A stretch of DNA of 14,983 nt from Candidatus Moranbacteria bacterium GW2011_GWE2_36_40 (GCA_000991645.1 LBRX01000024.1:1-14983), one strand, 5' to 3'. Shown: positions 1 through 7,701, counted from the first letter of the stretch. Program-made: numbers and translations. The notes: generated by a model not told the origin, from the letters alone.

Positions 1-37
1 CTACAATGCACTTTTCTAGGATTTCATTATCTGGCAT
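1..37 (-). CDS. 5' end of an unidentified gene running off the left edge
   Basis: An ATG at 37-35 opens a minus-strand frame that stays open to the window edge, reading MPDNEILEKCIV. Twelve codons are too few to name a family. Support comes from context: a well-spaced minus-strand promoter at 110-138 points at it and would give a leader of about 65 nt. There is no Shine-Dalgarno sequence, but most genes in this window lack one too. The frame could be chance. Confidence 0.35.
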   Translation of the reverse strand, partial: MPDNEILEKCIV

Positions 38-90
38 TTTCTATGATTAACTTTCGGTCAATATTCGGGAAAAATCTATGATTACTTTAG

Positions 91-104
91 ACCAGTTCAC
101 TGGT
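91..104. promoter_or_regulatory. palindromic operator-like site at a predicted transcription start
   Basis: ACCAGT-tc-ACTGGT is a perfect 6-bp inverted repeat with a 2-bp centre. It sits just downstream of the minus-strand -10 box at 110-115, over the predicted start point, where a repressor would block initiation. Further into the same leader the sequence AATCATAGA occurs twice, 35 bp apart (plus strand near 40-50 and 75-84). The binding protein is unknown. Confidence 0.3.
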
Positions 105-109
105 TAAAC

Positions 110-138
110 AGTATACACCCAAAATGATATTAAGTCAA
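110..138 (-). promoter_or_regulatory. sigma-70-type promoter reading leftward
   Basis: On the minus strand TTGACT (plus 133-138) is followed after exactly 17 nt by TATACT (plus 110-115). This is the best promoter match seen in the window. Transcription would start near 103 and run towards the partial gene at 37-1. The start point falls on the palindrome at 91-104, which suggests a repressor site. Confidence 0.5.
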
Positions 139-206
139 CCTTGCCTCGTCATTTTTGCTTTAAACACAGCTTTTTTATAAATTTTGCTCCAAGCTATCAT
201 TCACAG

Positions 207-244
207 ATTATACACATTCCGTCGGCCGACGAAATGTGTATAAT
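207..244. repeat. 38-bp near-perfect palindrome after the nucleotidyltransferase-like gene
   Basis: The sequence reads the same on both strands over 38 bp except for one mismatched pair (219/232). The centre is CGGCCG at 223-228 and both ends carry TATAAT-like words. It begins right after the stop codon at 245-247 of the minus-strand gene. It could be a hairpin that ends or protects that transcript, although no U-run follows, or a binding site for a dimeric protein. Confidence 0.6.
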
Positions 245-1177
245 TTAACCCTTTAACTGCTCTATTTTTTCTTTAAATTTTTCAAAAATCTTCGGTCCAT
301 GAGGAGTTGGCAAAAAAATCAAGGCGTCATCATCTGCATATATTAAACTTCCTTCCTGATGAGTTTTGGGATTAAGGCTTATGCGCTTGCTTTCAATTTT
401 CTTTAGCCAGTGTTCAATCCAATCCCAAAGCAAAATATTTTCGCCAATATCACGAAAAAGTCTTGCCCAAAAAGAATCCGCCACCGTTCCTAATGGTTCA
501 ATGTCGCTCAAAGCATACGATGGCTTCATGTTTTTAATCCAACGATTTTTTATTTGAAATTTTGTATACATTTCTTGACCATACAAAGGAAAGAGGAACA
601 TATATTCATTTGCTGAAAACAAATCCTTAGTAATAATCTCCATGGATTGATCTGTAACAAAAAAATTCAAACAAACCCTATTGGCAACATGTTTACCATG
701 TCGTCTTTTCCCGAGCAAGTGCAAAACAACAGTTACCAATGTTCTACAAGTCCATATTTTTTTATACTTAGTTACAATCAACAAGTCCCAATCGCTTTCC
801 ATCCGAGCATTTTTCATGGCAAGGGCGCCAGTGATTCCGATCATCCTGACAAATGGAACAAATCTTAAAACCTTGGCAACAAAATGCAATTTTCTTATTT
901 TTTCTGCAGAAAGCTTTGCATTTCCAATGCGCCTTGTTACCAACTCCTTGCGTCCAACCAAAAAATAAAATCCATTCAGGTGGTCAATAAATTTAATTAT
1001 GTTTTTATCATGTAAATGTTGAACAACCTGCGCAATTGTTATTTTTTCATCCTTATTTAGCGTATAGTAATCACTCCTAATTAAATATTTCCACACCTCA
1101 AAAGCAGTGAGCGGAAAATTCAATCCGTCATAATATGTGATGGTGGCCAAAATATTTTTATTTAATTTATCAGACAT
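245..1177 (-). CDS. nucleotidyltransferase-fold protein of unknown substrate
   Basis: A 310-residue soluble protein. Residues 114-136 (GITGALAMKNARMESDWDLL and following) look like the catalytic loop of the DNA polymerase beta/MNT nucleotidyltransferase fold: a glycine-rich turn, then the acidic pair D129 and D131 in a strand. The first 80 or so residues look like a helical, winged-helix-type domain, and the rest is mainly helical. The substrate cannot be told; relatives include minimal nucleotidyltransferases and antitoxin-like proteins. It is the last gene of a minus-strand run, 22 bp after the AI-2E-type gene, so it is probably co-transcribed. The ATG has no clear Shine-Dalgarno sequence. 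The fold assignment is moderate; the function is unknown. Confidence 0.7.
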   Translation of the reverse strand: MSDKLNKNILATITYYDGLNFPLTAFEVWKYLIRSDYYTLNKDEKITIAQVVQHLHDKNIIKFIDHLNGFYFLVGRKELVTRRIGNAKLSAEKIRKLHFVAKVLRFVPFVRMIGITGALAMKNARMESDWDLLIVTKYKKIWTCRTLVTVVLHLLGKRRHGKHVANRVCLNFFVTDQSMEIITKDLFSANEYMFLFPLYGQEMYTKFQIKNRWIKNMKPSYALSDIEPLGTVADSFWARLFRDIGENILLWDWIEHWLKKIESKRISLNPKTHQEGSLIYADDDALIFLPTPHGPKIFEKFKEKIEQLKG

Positions 1178-1199
1178 ACAAAATTAAAACAGGCATGAC

Positions 1200-2246
1200 T
1201 TACACATTTTGTTTCCCAGAATAAGAATTAGTATCCTTGTTCACAAAATCGCCCACAAAAACACTGAGTGCTGTTGCAATAGGTACTGCTAAAATTGCTC
1301 CAAGCGTTCCACCCAATTGCGCCCCCGTTAGCAGTGCTAAAATAACAAAAACTGGATTCAGACCAACGGCTTTTTTCATGACTTGTGGAACAATAATATG
1401 ACTTTCCATTTGCTGAATAGTCGTAAGCACTATCAAAATGATCAATCCAGTCATTGGAGAAATCAAAAAACCAACAAGTGAGGCCAGCGTTGCAGAAATA
1501 ATTGGACCCAAATATGGCACTATCTCCAAAATTCCAGCCAAAAGTGCCAAGATCAAAGCATATGGGACATTAAAAATTGAAAGGGCAACAAAATCAAGCA
1601 CGAAAATAATTAGCATCAAAATAATCTGTCCAAACATCCATTTTCCAATTTTGCTTTTGACACGATTTGCCAATGAAATAATGTATGCCTGATTTGACTG
1701 TGGCATTATTGAAATCAAAAATTTATTCATTCCATCCTCTTTAACCGACATATAAAATGTAAGTGCCAAAATAACCAAAAGAGAAATGAAGAAAGAAAAA
1801 ACTCCCACAGTTGTCGAAAAAAGTTGATTCGAAGATTTAAAGAGCCCATCAACAGTGTTTTGCAAAAATTCATGACTATTAAATTGAATTCCATAAGAAA
1901 ATGCATACTGCTCTATGCCTGCAAATGTCTTGGAAAATGTCTCGCTATACAAAGGAAGATTTTGGGTAAAATCCTTGAATTGACTTACCAGTGGGGGAAC
2001 CAAAAAAGAAAGCATGATACCAACAACCGAAAGCAGAGCAACATAAATAATAATCACGGAAAAAGATCTTCCGACCTTACGTTTGGAAAACCAATCTATC
2101 AATGGCTCTAATGTTGCCGTCAAAATAACAGAAAGAAAAAAAAGTGCCACCACGTCACGAACCAAATACAAAAACACCAAGCCCAAAATGACTGCAAAAA
2201 ATTTTAAGATTGTTTTCGTCGAAACATCAATTCGTTGAACATCCAT
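1200..2246 (-). CDS. AI-2E family (PerM/YdiK-like) membrane transporter
   Basis: A 348-residue polytopic membrane protein, the usual length for the AI-2E exporter superfamily. It has two hydrophobic segments near the N-terminus (about 13-30 and 32-45), then one near 60-85, a long amphipathic stretch (about 90-140) as in the family, and a cluster of helices from 150 to 340. The region around VPYLGPIISA and the late segment with LNPVFVILALLTGAQLGG match the conserved family core. Members have been linked to AI-2, Na+/H+ or small-molecule export; the substrate here cannot be inferred. It lies 35 bp after the M16 peptidase gene and 22 bp before the nucleotidyltransferase-like gene, consistent with one operon. 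Confidence 0.88.
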   Translation of the reverse strand: MDVQRIDVSTKTILKFFAVILGLVFLYLVRDVVALFFLSVILTATLEPLIDWFSKRKVGRSFSVIIIYVALLSVVGIMLSFLVPPLVSQFKDFTQNLPLYSETFSKTFAGIEQYAFSYGIQFNSHEFLQNTVDGLFKSSNQLFSTTVGVFSFFISLLVILALTFYMSVKEDGMNKFLISIMPQSNQAYIISLANRVKSKIGKWMFGQIILMLIIFVLDFVALSIFNVPYALILALLAGILEIVPYLGPIISATLASLVGFLISPMTGLIILIVLTTIQQMESHIIVPQVMKKAVGLNPVFVILALLTGAQLGGTLGAILAVPIATALSVFVGDFVNKDTNSYSGKQNV

Positions 2247-2281
2247 AGATTAATAAAGGATATTGAGTAGCCATGAAAAAA

Positions 2282-3550
2282 CTAGGCTTTCATCAATTCC
2301 AAAAGTTTTTTATTATTTTTGTGAGGTCCAATCACTGCCAAATTCAATTTTTCATTTTTAAAAATATTTTTTGCAACTCTCAAGATATCATCCACACTAA
2401 CCCTATCAATTTCAGCAAAAACTTCTTGCGGAGTCATGATTTTTTCCTTGTGCATTTCTTGATCAATGAAAAACATTGCCACATCATCAGATGCTTCAAA
2501 ACCCATTACTGCTCGTCCTTTAACGTAGTCCTTTGCTTTTTGCAATTCCCTTGGATCAACTTTCTCTGTTGCGATTTTTTTGTATTCTTTCAAAATTTCT
2601 GCGACAGCCACTTCCAATTTGCCATGTTCCACACCAGCTTGAGTAGCAATATATCCACAATCCTGATAAGTGTCCACGCTAGTATGGACAAAATATGCCA
2701 ACCCCCTTCTTTCACGAATTTCAATAAAAAGACGACTACTCATGTTTCCACCAAGAATTACCGACATCAAAGCCAGAACATATCTATCAGGATGATTTTG
2801 CTTAAAAGCACGATTACCCAAAATAAAATGAGTTTGATCTGTTTTTTTGAACTTCAAATGTACAGCTGGAAGAGCTTGCTTTTCCTTTACTGTTTTTAAT
2901 TGTGCTTTCGAACCTGTCTGAAATTTCTTAAAACACAAAGCTATTTGCGAAACGATTTTCTTTTCATCAAACTTTCCCGCCACACAAACAACAGTTTCAC
3001 TGGCATTGTAATATTTCTTCATATAAGAAATAAAATCTTTTCTTTTGAAATCAGAAATTGTTTTTTTATATCCAACAATGCCTCGTCCCAATGATTGATC
3101 TGCATATAACATTTTTTCAAACTCATCCCCAACACTTCTGCGCGGTTCATCTTCATACATACTGAGCTCTTGCAAAATAGGGCCTCTTTCTCTATCAATT
3201 TCAACTTGCTCAATTTTTGAATTCAAAAAAATATCCGAAACAACATCGAAAGCTTTTTCAATATGACGAGAATCAACTTTTGCATAATATGCAGTTTTGT
3301 CCTTGGCAGTAAAAGCGTTGAATTCTCCACCAATTGAATCGAGTTCCTCAGAAATTGATTGCGCAGTTGGACGCTTCTCTGTTCCCTTGAAAAGCATATG
3401 CTCAATAAAGTGTGAGATTCCCGCTTGTTTTTCATTTTCATAGCGAGAACCAACACCGACCATCAACATCACAGTTGCAGTCTGAGTTCCACTCATCGGA
3501 ATCGTCAAAATCCTAAGTCCATTTTTTAAAGTTGTTTTTTTATAATTCAT
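2282..3550 (-). CDS. M16 family zinc metallopeptidase (pitrilysin/processing-peptidase type)
   Basis: A 422-residue protein of the single-unit M16B kind. The inverted zinc motif HFIEH is at residues 47-51 and the third ligand, E128, lies exactly 76 residues after it, giving the family pattern HxxEH-x76-E. The C-terminal half carries the conserved arginine/tyrosine segment around RERRGLAYFVHT. These enzymes cut peptides inside a clam-shaped chamber, and bacterial homologues usually act as dimers in the cytoplasm. No signal peptide is visible. Its ATG (3550-3548) overlaps the last 11 bp of the M32 gene upstream, so the two are probably translationally coupled, and two peptide-degrading enzymes made together fits peptide recycling. 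The stop is TAG. Confidence 0.93.
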   Translation of the reverse strand: MNYKKTTLKNGLRILTIPMSGTQTATVMLMVGVGSRYENEKQAGISHFIEHMLFKGTEKRPTAQSISEELDSIGGEFNAFTAKDKTAYYAKVDSRHIEKAFDVVSDIFLNSKIEQVEIDRERGPILQELSMYEDEPRRSVGDEFEKMLYADQSLGRGIVGYKKTISDFKRKDFISYMKKYYNASETVVCVAGKFDEKKIVSQIALCFKKFQTGSKAQLKTVKEKQALPAVHLKFKKTDQTHFILGNRAFKQNHPDRYVLALMSVILGGNMSSRLFIEIRERRGLAYFVHTSVDTYQDCGYIATQAGVEHGKLEVAVAEILKEYKKIATEKVDPRELQKAKDYVKGRAVMGFEASDDVAMFFIDQEMHKEKIMTPQEVFAEIDRVSVDDILRVAKNIFKNEKLNLAVIGPHKNNKKLLELMKA

Positions 3551-5048
3551 AGATGTTCTTATATTTATCAGTTATGTAATCAATAAAATATTTGCTATTC
3601 AATTCTTCTCCTGTTATCTCTTTTATTAATCCATTAGCGGAAAAAGTTTTTCCATGAATATGTATTTTATTTCTAAGCCATTCTCTGAAGTGTTCAAAAT
3701 TTCCTAACGCAAATTCCTTTTCTAAATTTAAAATATCTTTTTTAGCAGCATCAAAAATCTGCGCAGAATAAAGATTCCCTAAAGCATATGTTGGAAAATA
3801 TCCAATTGAACCACCAGACCAATGGACATCTTGCAGAATTCCGCTTGCATCATTTGGAACATTTACACCTAAATATTCTTTCATTTTACTATTCCAAATT
3901 TTTGGCAAATCTTTAGCCTCTATTGTGCCCTCTATTAAATCTTTTTCAATTTCAAATCTTAAGATAATATGCAGATTATAGGTAACTTCATCTGATTCAG
4001 TTCTTATTAGTGAAGGTTTTACATAATTTATATTTTTATAAAATTCCTCCAAACTAATTTTTTCAAATGGCTGTGAAAATTCTTTTTTTAACTTAGGATA
4101 AAAATATTTCCAAAAATTAATATTCTGTCCTACTATTTTTTCCCAAATTCGGGACTGTGATTCATGAATTCCATGCGAAATAGATTCGCCAAGCGGCGTT
4201 CCAAAGTTTTCAGACAAGAGCCCTTGTTCGTATAGCGCATGCCCAGTTTCATGAATTGCGCTGGAAAGTGAATAAAATAAATTTTTCTCATCATAACTTG
4301 TCGTAATTCTAGTATCCTCTGGATTAAAACTCGTAGAAAATGGATGCGTGCTTGTATCCAATCTTCCGCAGCCAAAATCAAACCCCATTTTACCTATAAC
4401 AAATTCATTAAATTTTTTCTGTTTTTCTGTTTCAAATTTTCCATTCAAAATAGTTGGATTTATTTTAATCTTACTTTTCTTTATTTTTTTAAGAAAATCT
4501 ACTAAAAATTCTTTCAATTCATAAAATATAATAGACACTTCTTGCGATGTCATTTGCGGTTCATATTCATCTAGCAAAGCATCATAAGGAGAGTCTTCAA
4601 AACCAACCAATTCAGCTTCTTTCCTTTTTAGCTCAACAATTTTCTCTAAAAATGGGAGAAATATCTTGAAATCAGATTTTTTTCTTGCCTCAGCCCATAC
4701 GGATTGAGCATTAGAACATGTTTCGGTTAAATCTCTAACAAATTCCAAAGGCAATTTCTTTTCTCTAGAAAATTGTCTCCAAATTTCACTAAAAATAATT
4801 GTTTCATTTTTATTTAATTCATTATTTTTTTCAAGTTTTGAAATTTGTTTTAATAATTTTTCAAATTCTTTTGAAACAAATTTTTCATGCATAATACCTG
4901 CAAGATTGGCCAGAGTTTTTGCACGAAATTCTGCACCATTTTTTGGCATATAAACCTCCTGATCCCAATGCAAAAGCGCCATAGCACTACCAATATGACT
5001 CAATTCCAATAAACTAGTCTTCAATTCCTCAAATAATTCTTTTTTCAT
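3540..5048 (-). CDS. M32 family metallocarboxypeptidase (carboxypeptidase Taq type)
   Basis: A 502-residue cytoplasmic enzyme that removes C-terminal amino acids from peptides using a bound metal ion. All the M32 landmarks are present in order (numbered from the ATG): HPF at about 235, DTRIT at about 245, HETGH at 266-270, HESQ at about 295-298 with the third ligand glutamate, and QDVHW near the C-terminus. Length is normal for the family. The frame extends six codons upstream to a TTG (5066), but the ATG at 5048-5046 is the more natural start. It is the first gene of the run M32-M16-AI-2E-nucleotidyltransferase and overlaps M16 by 11 bp. A possible promoter lies at 5108-5135. Confidence 0.94.
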   Translation of the reverse strand: MKKELFEELKTSLLELSHIGSAMALLHWDQEVYMPKNGAEFRAKTLANLAGIMHEKFVSKEFEKLLKQISKLEKNNELNKNETIIFSEIWRQFSREKKLPLEFVRDLTETCSNAQSVWAEARKKSDFKIFLPFLEKIVELKRKEAELVGFEDSPYDALLDEYEPQMTSQEVSIIFYELKEFLVDFLKKIKKSKIKINPTILNGKFETEKQKKFNEFVIGKMGFDFGCGRLDTSTHPFSTSFNPEDTRITTSYDEKNLFYSLSSAIHETGHALYEQGLLSENFGTPLGESISHGIHESQSRIWEKIVGQNINFWKYFYPKLKKEFSQPFEKISLEEFYKNINYVKPSLIRTESDEVTYNLHIILRFEIEKDLIEGTIEAKDLPKIWNSKMKEYLGVNVPNDASGILQDVHWSGGSIGYFPTYALGNLYSAQIFDAAKKDILNLEKEFALGNFEHFREWLRNKIHIHGKTFSANGLIKEITGEELNSKYFIDYITDKYKNIYEL

Positions 5049-5082
5049 TTTTCTAAAATAATTCAAATTAAATTAAGGGAGT

Positions 5083-5179
5083 GAGAATACTTTTTGTTTT
5101 TTCACTAGAAATAAGTCACATTGGTGTTATGTCAAAAGTTGCAATTATTTCTCCGTGACAAAAACAAAAACGTATTCTC
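5083..5179. repeat. 97-bp long inverted repeat between the U32-like and M32 genes
   Basis: The left arm at 5083-5105 (GAGAATAC, then a T-rich run, then CAC) pairs with the right arm at 5155-5179 (GTGAC, an A-rich run, then GTATTCTC). The pairing is nearly complete, with two bases extra on the right. Inside it AGAAATAA (5107-5114) pairs with TTATTTCT (near 5144-5152), so the whole element can fold into one long stem with a loop of about 30 nt. It may end the upstream U32-like transcript, regulate the M32 operon, or be the remnant of a MITE-like element. Confidence 0.55.
5108..5135 (-). promoter_or_regulatory. possible promoter of the M32-M16 operon
   Basis: On the minus strand a consensus TTGACA (plus 5130-5135) is followed after 16 nt by TATTTC (plus 5108-5113), or after 17 nt by ATTTCT. 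The -35 is perfect and the -10 is poor. The site lies about 60 nt before the M32 start and inside the large inverted repeat at 5083-5179, so the hairpin and the promoter overlap. Confidence 0.3.
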
Positions 5180-5204
5180 GCGACCAACACACAAAACAAA
5201 AATT

Positions 5205-6536
5205 CTAGCCAATTTTTCTCAACAACGAATACGGCTGAACATCTTTCTTGTTAATTTTCAAAAAATACAATTTGCCGTGTCCGCCGTGTGCTGAAGAAAC
5301 TTCTTCTCTATCTTGATTGTAAATTGCTAAAACTTTAATAGCAATGTTTTTCTCTTTATCAATGATTTCCAACTTATCGCCAGGTTTCACAACATTGTGA
5401 ATCTTGGCGGTTATTTCTGCGCCAGAACTAGCCAAAATCTCGCCCACGAACTGAAAATCGCCATTAGCCTGTTGTCCCTCAAAACCATGCTCGGGTTCAT
5501 TTCCAAGCAAAAATCCCTTAGTATAGCCACGATTTGCCAATTTATCCAATTCTTTGGATGCCCATTTTTCAATTTTTCTGGCCTCCAGAGCTGTTTTTTT
5601 GCTCTCAATTGCACTCAGAACGCTTCTATATGCCCTGCAAACGTTTGCCACATAAAACACGCTCTTATTGCGCCCCTCTATTTTAAACGATGTCACGCCC
5701 GCATTTCTGAGTTCTCGCAAATGCGAAAGCAAATTCAAATCCTTACTGTTAAAAAAATATGTTCCATGCGAATCTTCTTCCAACAAAATCGGCCTCCCAC
5801 TCTGAACCTCCTCAACCTCCATTGTTTTAAAAACTGACGACTCACAACTATCAACTGACAACGCCTTTCTTATTTTTTGTGTTTTATTGTTGTTAGTTGT
5901 AAGTTGTGTGTTGCAAGTTGGGCGGTATGCCCAGCGACATGGTTGTGTGCAATCTCCAAGGTTTGCACTTTTTCCGCTCATCCATTTGCTCAAAATACAA
6001 CGTCCGGAATAACTCATGCACATTGCACCGTGCACGAAATATTCCAATTCAAGTTTCGGCACATGTTTTTTTATTTGAGCAATATCCTCTAGTGTAACCT
6101 CCCTGGCTAAAACTATTCTTGTCACACCTAAGTCATACCAAAATTTAGCCGCCTGCCAATTTGTCGTGTTAGCCTGCGTGCTAAGATGAATGGCAACTTT
6201 TGGCAGATGCTTTTTCACCAGCATAATCACGCCTGGATCCGCCACAATCACCGCATCAACATTAACCTTTTTTAAGAATTTCAAATGCGCTTCTATTTTT
6301 GCAAGATGATAATTATGGGCATAAATATTCAATGTTACAAATATTTTTTTACCCTCACTATGCACAAATTTTGCCGCCTCCAAGAGATCTTTTTCTGTAA
6401 AAGTATTGACCCTGGCGCGCATTGAAACATCCGGCACTCCAGCATAAACAGCATCTGCCCCATATTTGATGGCATATTTAAGTTTTTCCGGACTGCCCGC
6501 CGGCGCTAATAGTTCAACTTTGATTTTTTTCTTCAT
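5205..6536 (-). CDS. trhP: U32 family protein, TrhP-like (tRNA uridine 5-hydroxylation)
   Basis: A 443-residue protein, close to E. coli TrhP/YegQ in length. The N-terminal barrel opens with the typical VELLAPAGSPEKLKYAIKYG. The U32 signature lies around YFVHGAMCMSYSGRC, and the four conserved cysteines C173, C180, C196 and C200 are at the expected spacing for the iron-sulfur cluster reported in this family. The middle part has HGTYFFNSKDL and SFKIEGRNKS, and residues from about 365 form the small C-terminal domain found in TrhP-type members. Such proteins use prephenate-derived chemistry to make 5-hydroxyuridine in tRNA anticodons; older annotation calls them collagenase-like peptidases. Residues 206-235 are encoded by a heptamer-repeat element (5832-5920) just after the cysteine cluster. 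The choice between TrhP and RlhA subtypes rests on architecture only. The stop is TAG. Confidence 0.85.
   Translation of the reverse strand: MKKKIKVELLAPAGSPEKLKYAIKYGADAVYAGVPDVSMRARVNTFTEKDLLEAAKFVHSEGKKIFVTLNIYAHNYHLAKIEAHLKFLKKVNVDAVIVADPGVIMLVKKHLPKVAIHLSTQANTTNWQAAKFWYDLGVTRIVLAREVTLEDIAQIKKHVPKLELEYFVHGAMCMSYSGRCILSKWMSGKSANLGDCTQPCRWAYRPTCNTQLTTNNNKTQKIRKALSVDSCESSVFKTMEVEEVQSGRPILLEEDSHGTYFFNSKDLNLLSHLRELRNAGVTSFKIEGRNKSVFYVANVCRAYRSVLSAIESKKTALEARKIEKWASKELDKLANRGYTKGFLLGNEPEHGFEGQQANGDFQFVGEILASSGAEITAKIHNVVKPGDKLEIIDKEKNIAIKVLAIYNQDREEVSSAHGGHGKLYFLKINKKDVQPYSLLRKIG
5832..5920. repeat. 7-nt-periodic inverted-arm element inside the trhP-like frame
   Basis: On the plus strand the left arm (5832-5862) is four 7-nt units of the form AACTNAC or GACTCAC plus AAC. 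The right arm (5889-5920) is GTTGTTA, GTTGTAA, GTTGTGT, GTTGCAA and GTTG. The arms are roughly complementary and enclose about 26 nt. The element keeps the reading frame open and adds about 30 residues rich in N, T, Q and S. The same design recurs at 9045-9147. Confidence 0.7.
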
Positions 6537-6647
6537 ATAATATTTTCTTTATGCATATCATACCTTACCCTTTTTTGAGCCATTAGTCAATTAAAATAAA
6601 GGTTTAGGTAAAACTTACAATATCGCTAGAATACAAGAAAACTGAAC

Positions 6648-6680
6648 AATAAAAAAAGTGCTTTGACAAGCACTTTTCAA
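6648..6680 (-). terminator. intrinsic terminator of the response-regulator gene
   Basis: AAAAGTGCTT (6654-6663) and AAGCACTTTT (6668-6677) form a perfect 10-bp stem with a 4-nt loop. Read on the minus strand the hairpin is followed by a run of seven T. It lies about 40 nt after the TAG stop of the receiver gene at 6719 and separates it from the downstream U32-like gene. Confidence 0.82.
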
Positions 6681-6718
6681 AAACATTCAAAAAAAATCTC
6701 TGACTTACAAGAAATATA

Positions 6719-7105
6719 CTATTCGGAAATTACCATTTTTACCTTGGCTGCCAACTCTGATGGGGTGTGCTTGGATTTCACAAAATAATCCTTTGCACCC
6801 ATCTTCAAAGCCTCTCTTTTATCATCATCATTGTCCAAATTTGTGGAAACAAGCACGGGAATATTTTTAAATCTTTCATCTTTTTTAAGATTTTCCAATG
6901 TTTCAAACCCGTCCATTCCTGGCATAACGATATCCAACAAAATCAAGTCTATTACTTCATATTTTTCTTCTAACAATGACAATGCTTGCGCACCATCGCT
7001 TGCTTCAATAACCTCAAATCCTGCTGCTGAAAGTGCTATTGTATACATTTGACGCAAATCATCTTCATCTTCAGCTATTAAGATCGTTTTATTTTCATCA
7101 ATCAT
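6719..7105 (-). CDS. stand-alone response-regulator receiver domain (CheY-like)
   Basis: A 128-residue protein that is only a receiver domain, with no output domain. The acidic pocket (E12, D13), phospho-acceptor D58 in LILLDIVMPGMDGFE, the S87/T88 switch position and K110 in KDYFVK are all in place, so it should be phosphorylated by a histidine kinase. Such single-domain regulators act by protein-protein contact or as phosphorelay carriers. No kinase gene is in the window. It is a single-gene unit: an extended -10 box lies upstream at 7187-7195 and an intrinsic terminator follows at 6654-6677. It is divergent from smpB. There is no Shine-Dalgarno sequence. Confidence 0.92.
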   Translation of the reverse strand: MIDENKTILIAEDEDDLRQMYTIALSAAGFEVIEASDGAQALSLLEEKYEVIDLILLDIVMPGMDGFETLENLKKDERFKNIPVLVSTNLDNDDDKREALKMGAKDYFVKSKHTPSELAAKVKMVISE

Positions 7106-7186
7106 TTATTTCGTAAACAAGTCTTAAGTTTTCCATCCAGAGAACTCTAACTTATTTTTTTTATATTAATTTTTGTTATTTACTTT

Positions 7187-7195
7187 ATTATAGCA
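7187..7195 (-). promoter_or_regulatory. extended -10 promoter element for the receiver gene
   Basis: On the minus strand TGC-TATAAT (plus 7195-7187) is a consensus -10 hexamer with the TGn extension, which can work without a good -35 box. None is seen at the usual distance. The leader would be about 75 nt. The other strand of this 138-bp divergent spacer must drive smpB, but no clear plus-strand promoter stands out. Confidence 0.4.
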
Positions 7196-7243
7196 TATTG
7201 CTAAACTAAAACCACAAGAGTTTATCAAAATTAATATTTTTCC

Positions 7244-7690
7244 ATGCCAACCTTAGCTACCAACAAAAGAGCCCATTTCGACTATGAACTTCAAGACAAG
7301 TATGAGGCCGGCTTAATGTTGACTGGAGCAGAGGTAAAATCAGTGAAAACAGGTCACATGAGCCTAAAAGGAAGCTTTGTATCCATGCACGAAAGTGAAC
7401 TTTATCTCACAAACGCCACCATATCAAGATATCCATTTTCTGATCCAAAATTGGCCTACGATCCAACTCGCTCAAGAAAGCTGCTAGTAAAAAAATCTGA
7501 GATTAAGTCTTTACTGGGAAAATTGCACACTAAAGGCTTGACATTAGTACCCCTTCGTGTGTATACTAAGAGACGCCTGGTTAAGTTGGAATTCGCTATA
7601 GCACGCGGAAAAAAGGCTCACGACAAGCGCTCAGATATAGCAAAACATGAGGCAAAACGGAATATAGACAGAGCCCTCAAAAATGCTTAA
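7244..7690 (+). CDS. smpB: SsrA-binding protein SmpB
   Basis: A 148-residue protein matching SmpB over its whole length. It has the N-terminal ATNKRAHFDYELQDKYEAG segment, TGAEVKSVKTG, the beta-barrel region around LVPLRVYTKRRLVKLEFAIARGKK, and the basic C-terminal tail DKRSDIAKHEAKRNIDRAL that enters the mRNA path of the stalled ribosome. It delivers alanyl-tmRNA to stalled ribosomes for rescue and tagging. Its RNA partner ssrA lies 231 bp downstream on the same strand, so the two-part system is encoded together. There is no Shine-Dalgarno sequence before the ATG. The stop codon sits in the loop of a terminator-like hairpin. Confidence 0.97.
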   Translation: MPTLATNKRAHFDYELQDKYEAGLMLTGAEVKSVKTGHMSLKGSFVSMHESELYLTNATISRYPFSDPKLAYDPTRSRKLLVKKSEIKSLLGKLHTKGLTLVPLRVYTKRRLVKLEFAIARGKKAHDKRSDIAKHEAKRNIDRALKNA

Positions 7691-7700
7691 GGCATTTTTG
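7678..7700 (+). terminator. terminator-like hairpin spanning the smpB stop codon
   Basis: CAAAAATGC (7678-7686) pairs perfectly with GCATTTTTG (7692-7700). The 5-nt loop TTAAG holds the smpB TAA stop at 7688-7690. The descending arm gives a T5 run and is followed by TAATTTTC. The stem is A/T-rich and only moderately stable. Confidence 0.5.
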
Positions 7701-7701
7701 T

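Noticed and set aside
2273..2899. A 208-codon plus-strand frame opposite the M16 gene
   Set aside because: It is the antisense shadow of a well-supported peptidase gene and has the F, H, I and N-rich composition typical of such shadows.
5049..5066. TTG start for the M32 peptidase
   Set aside because: It adds only six residues with no support; an ATG follows at 5048 at a normal family start.
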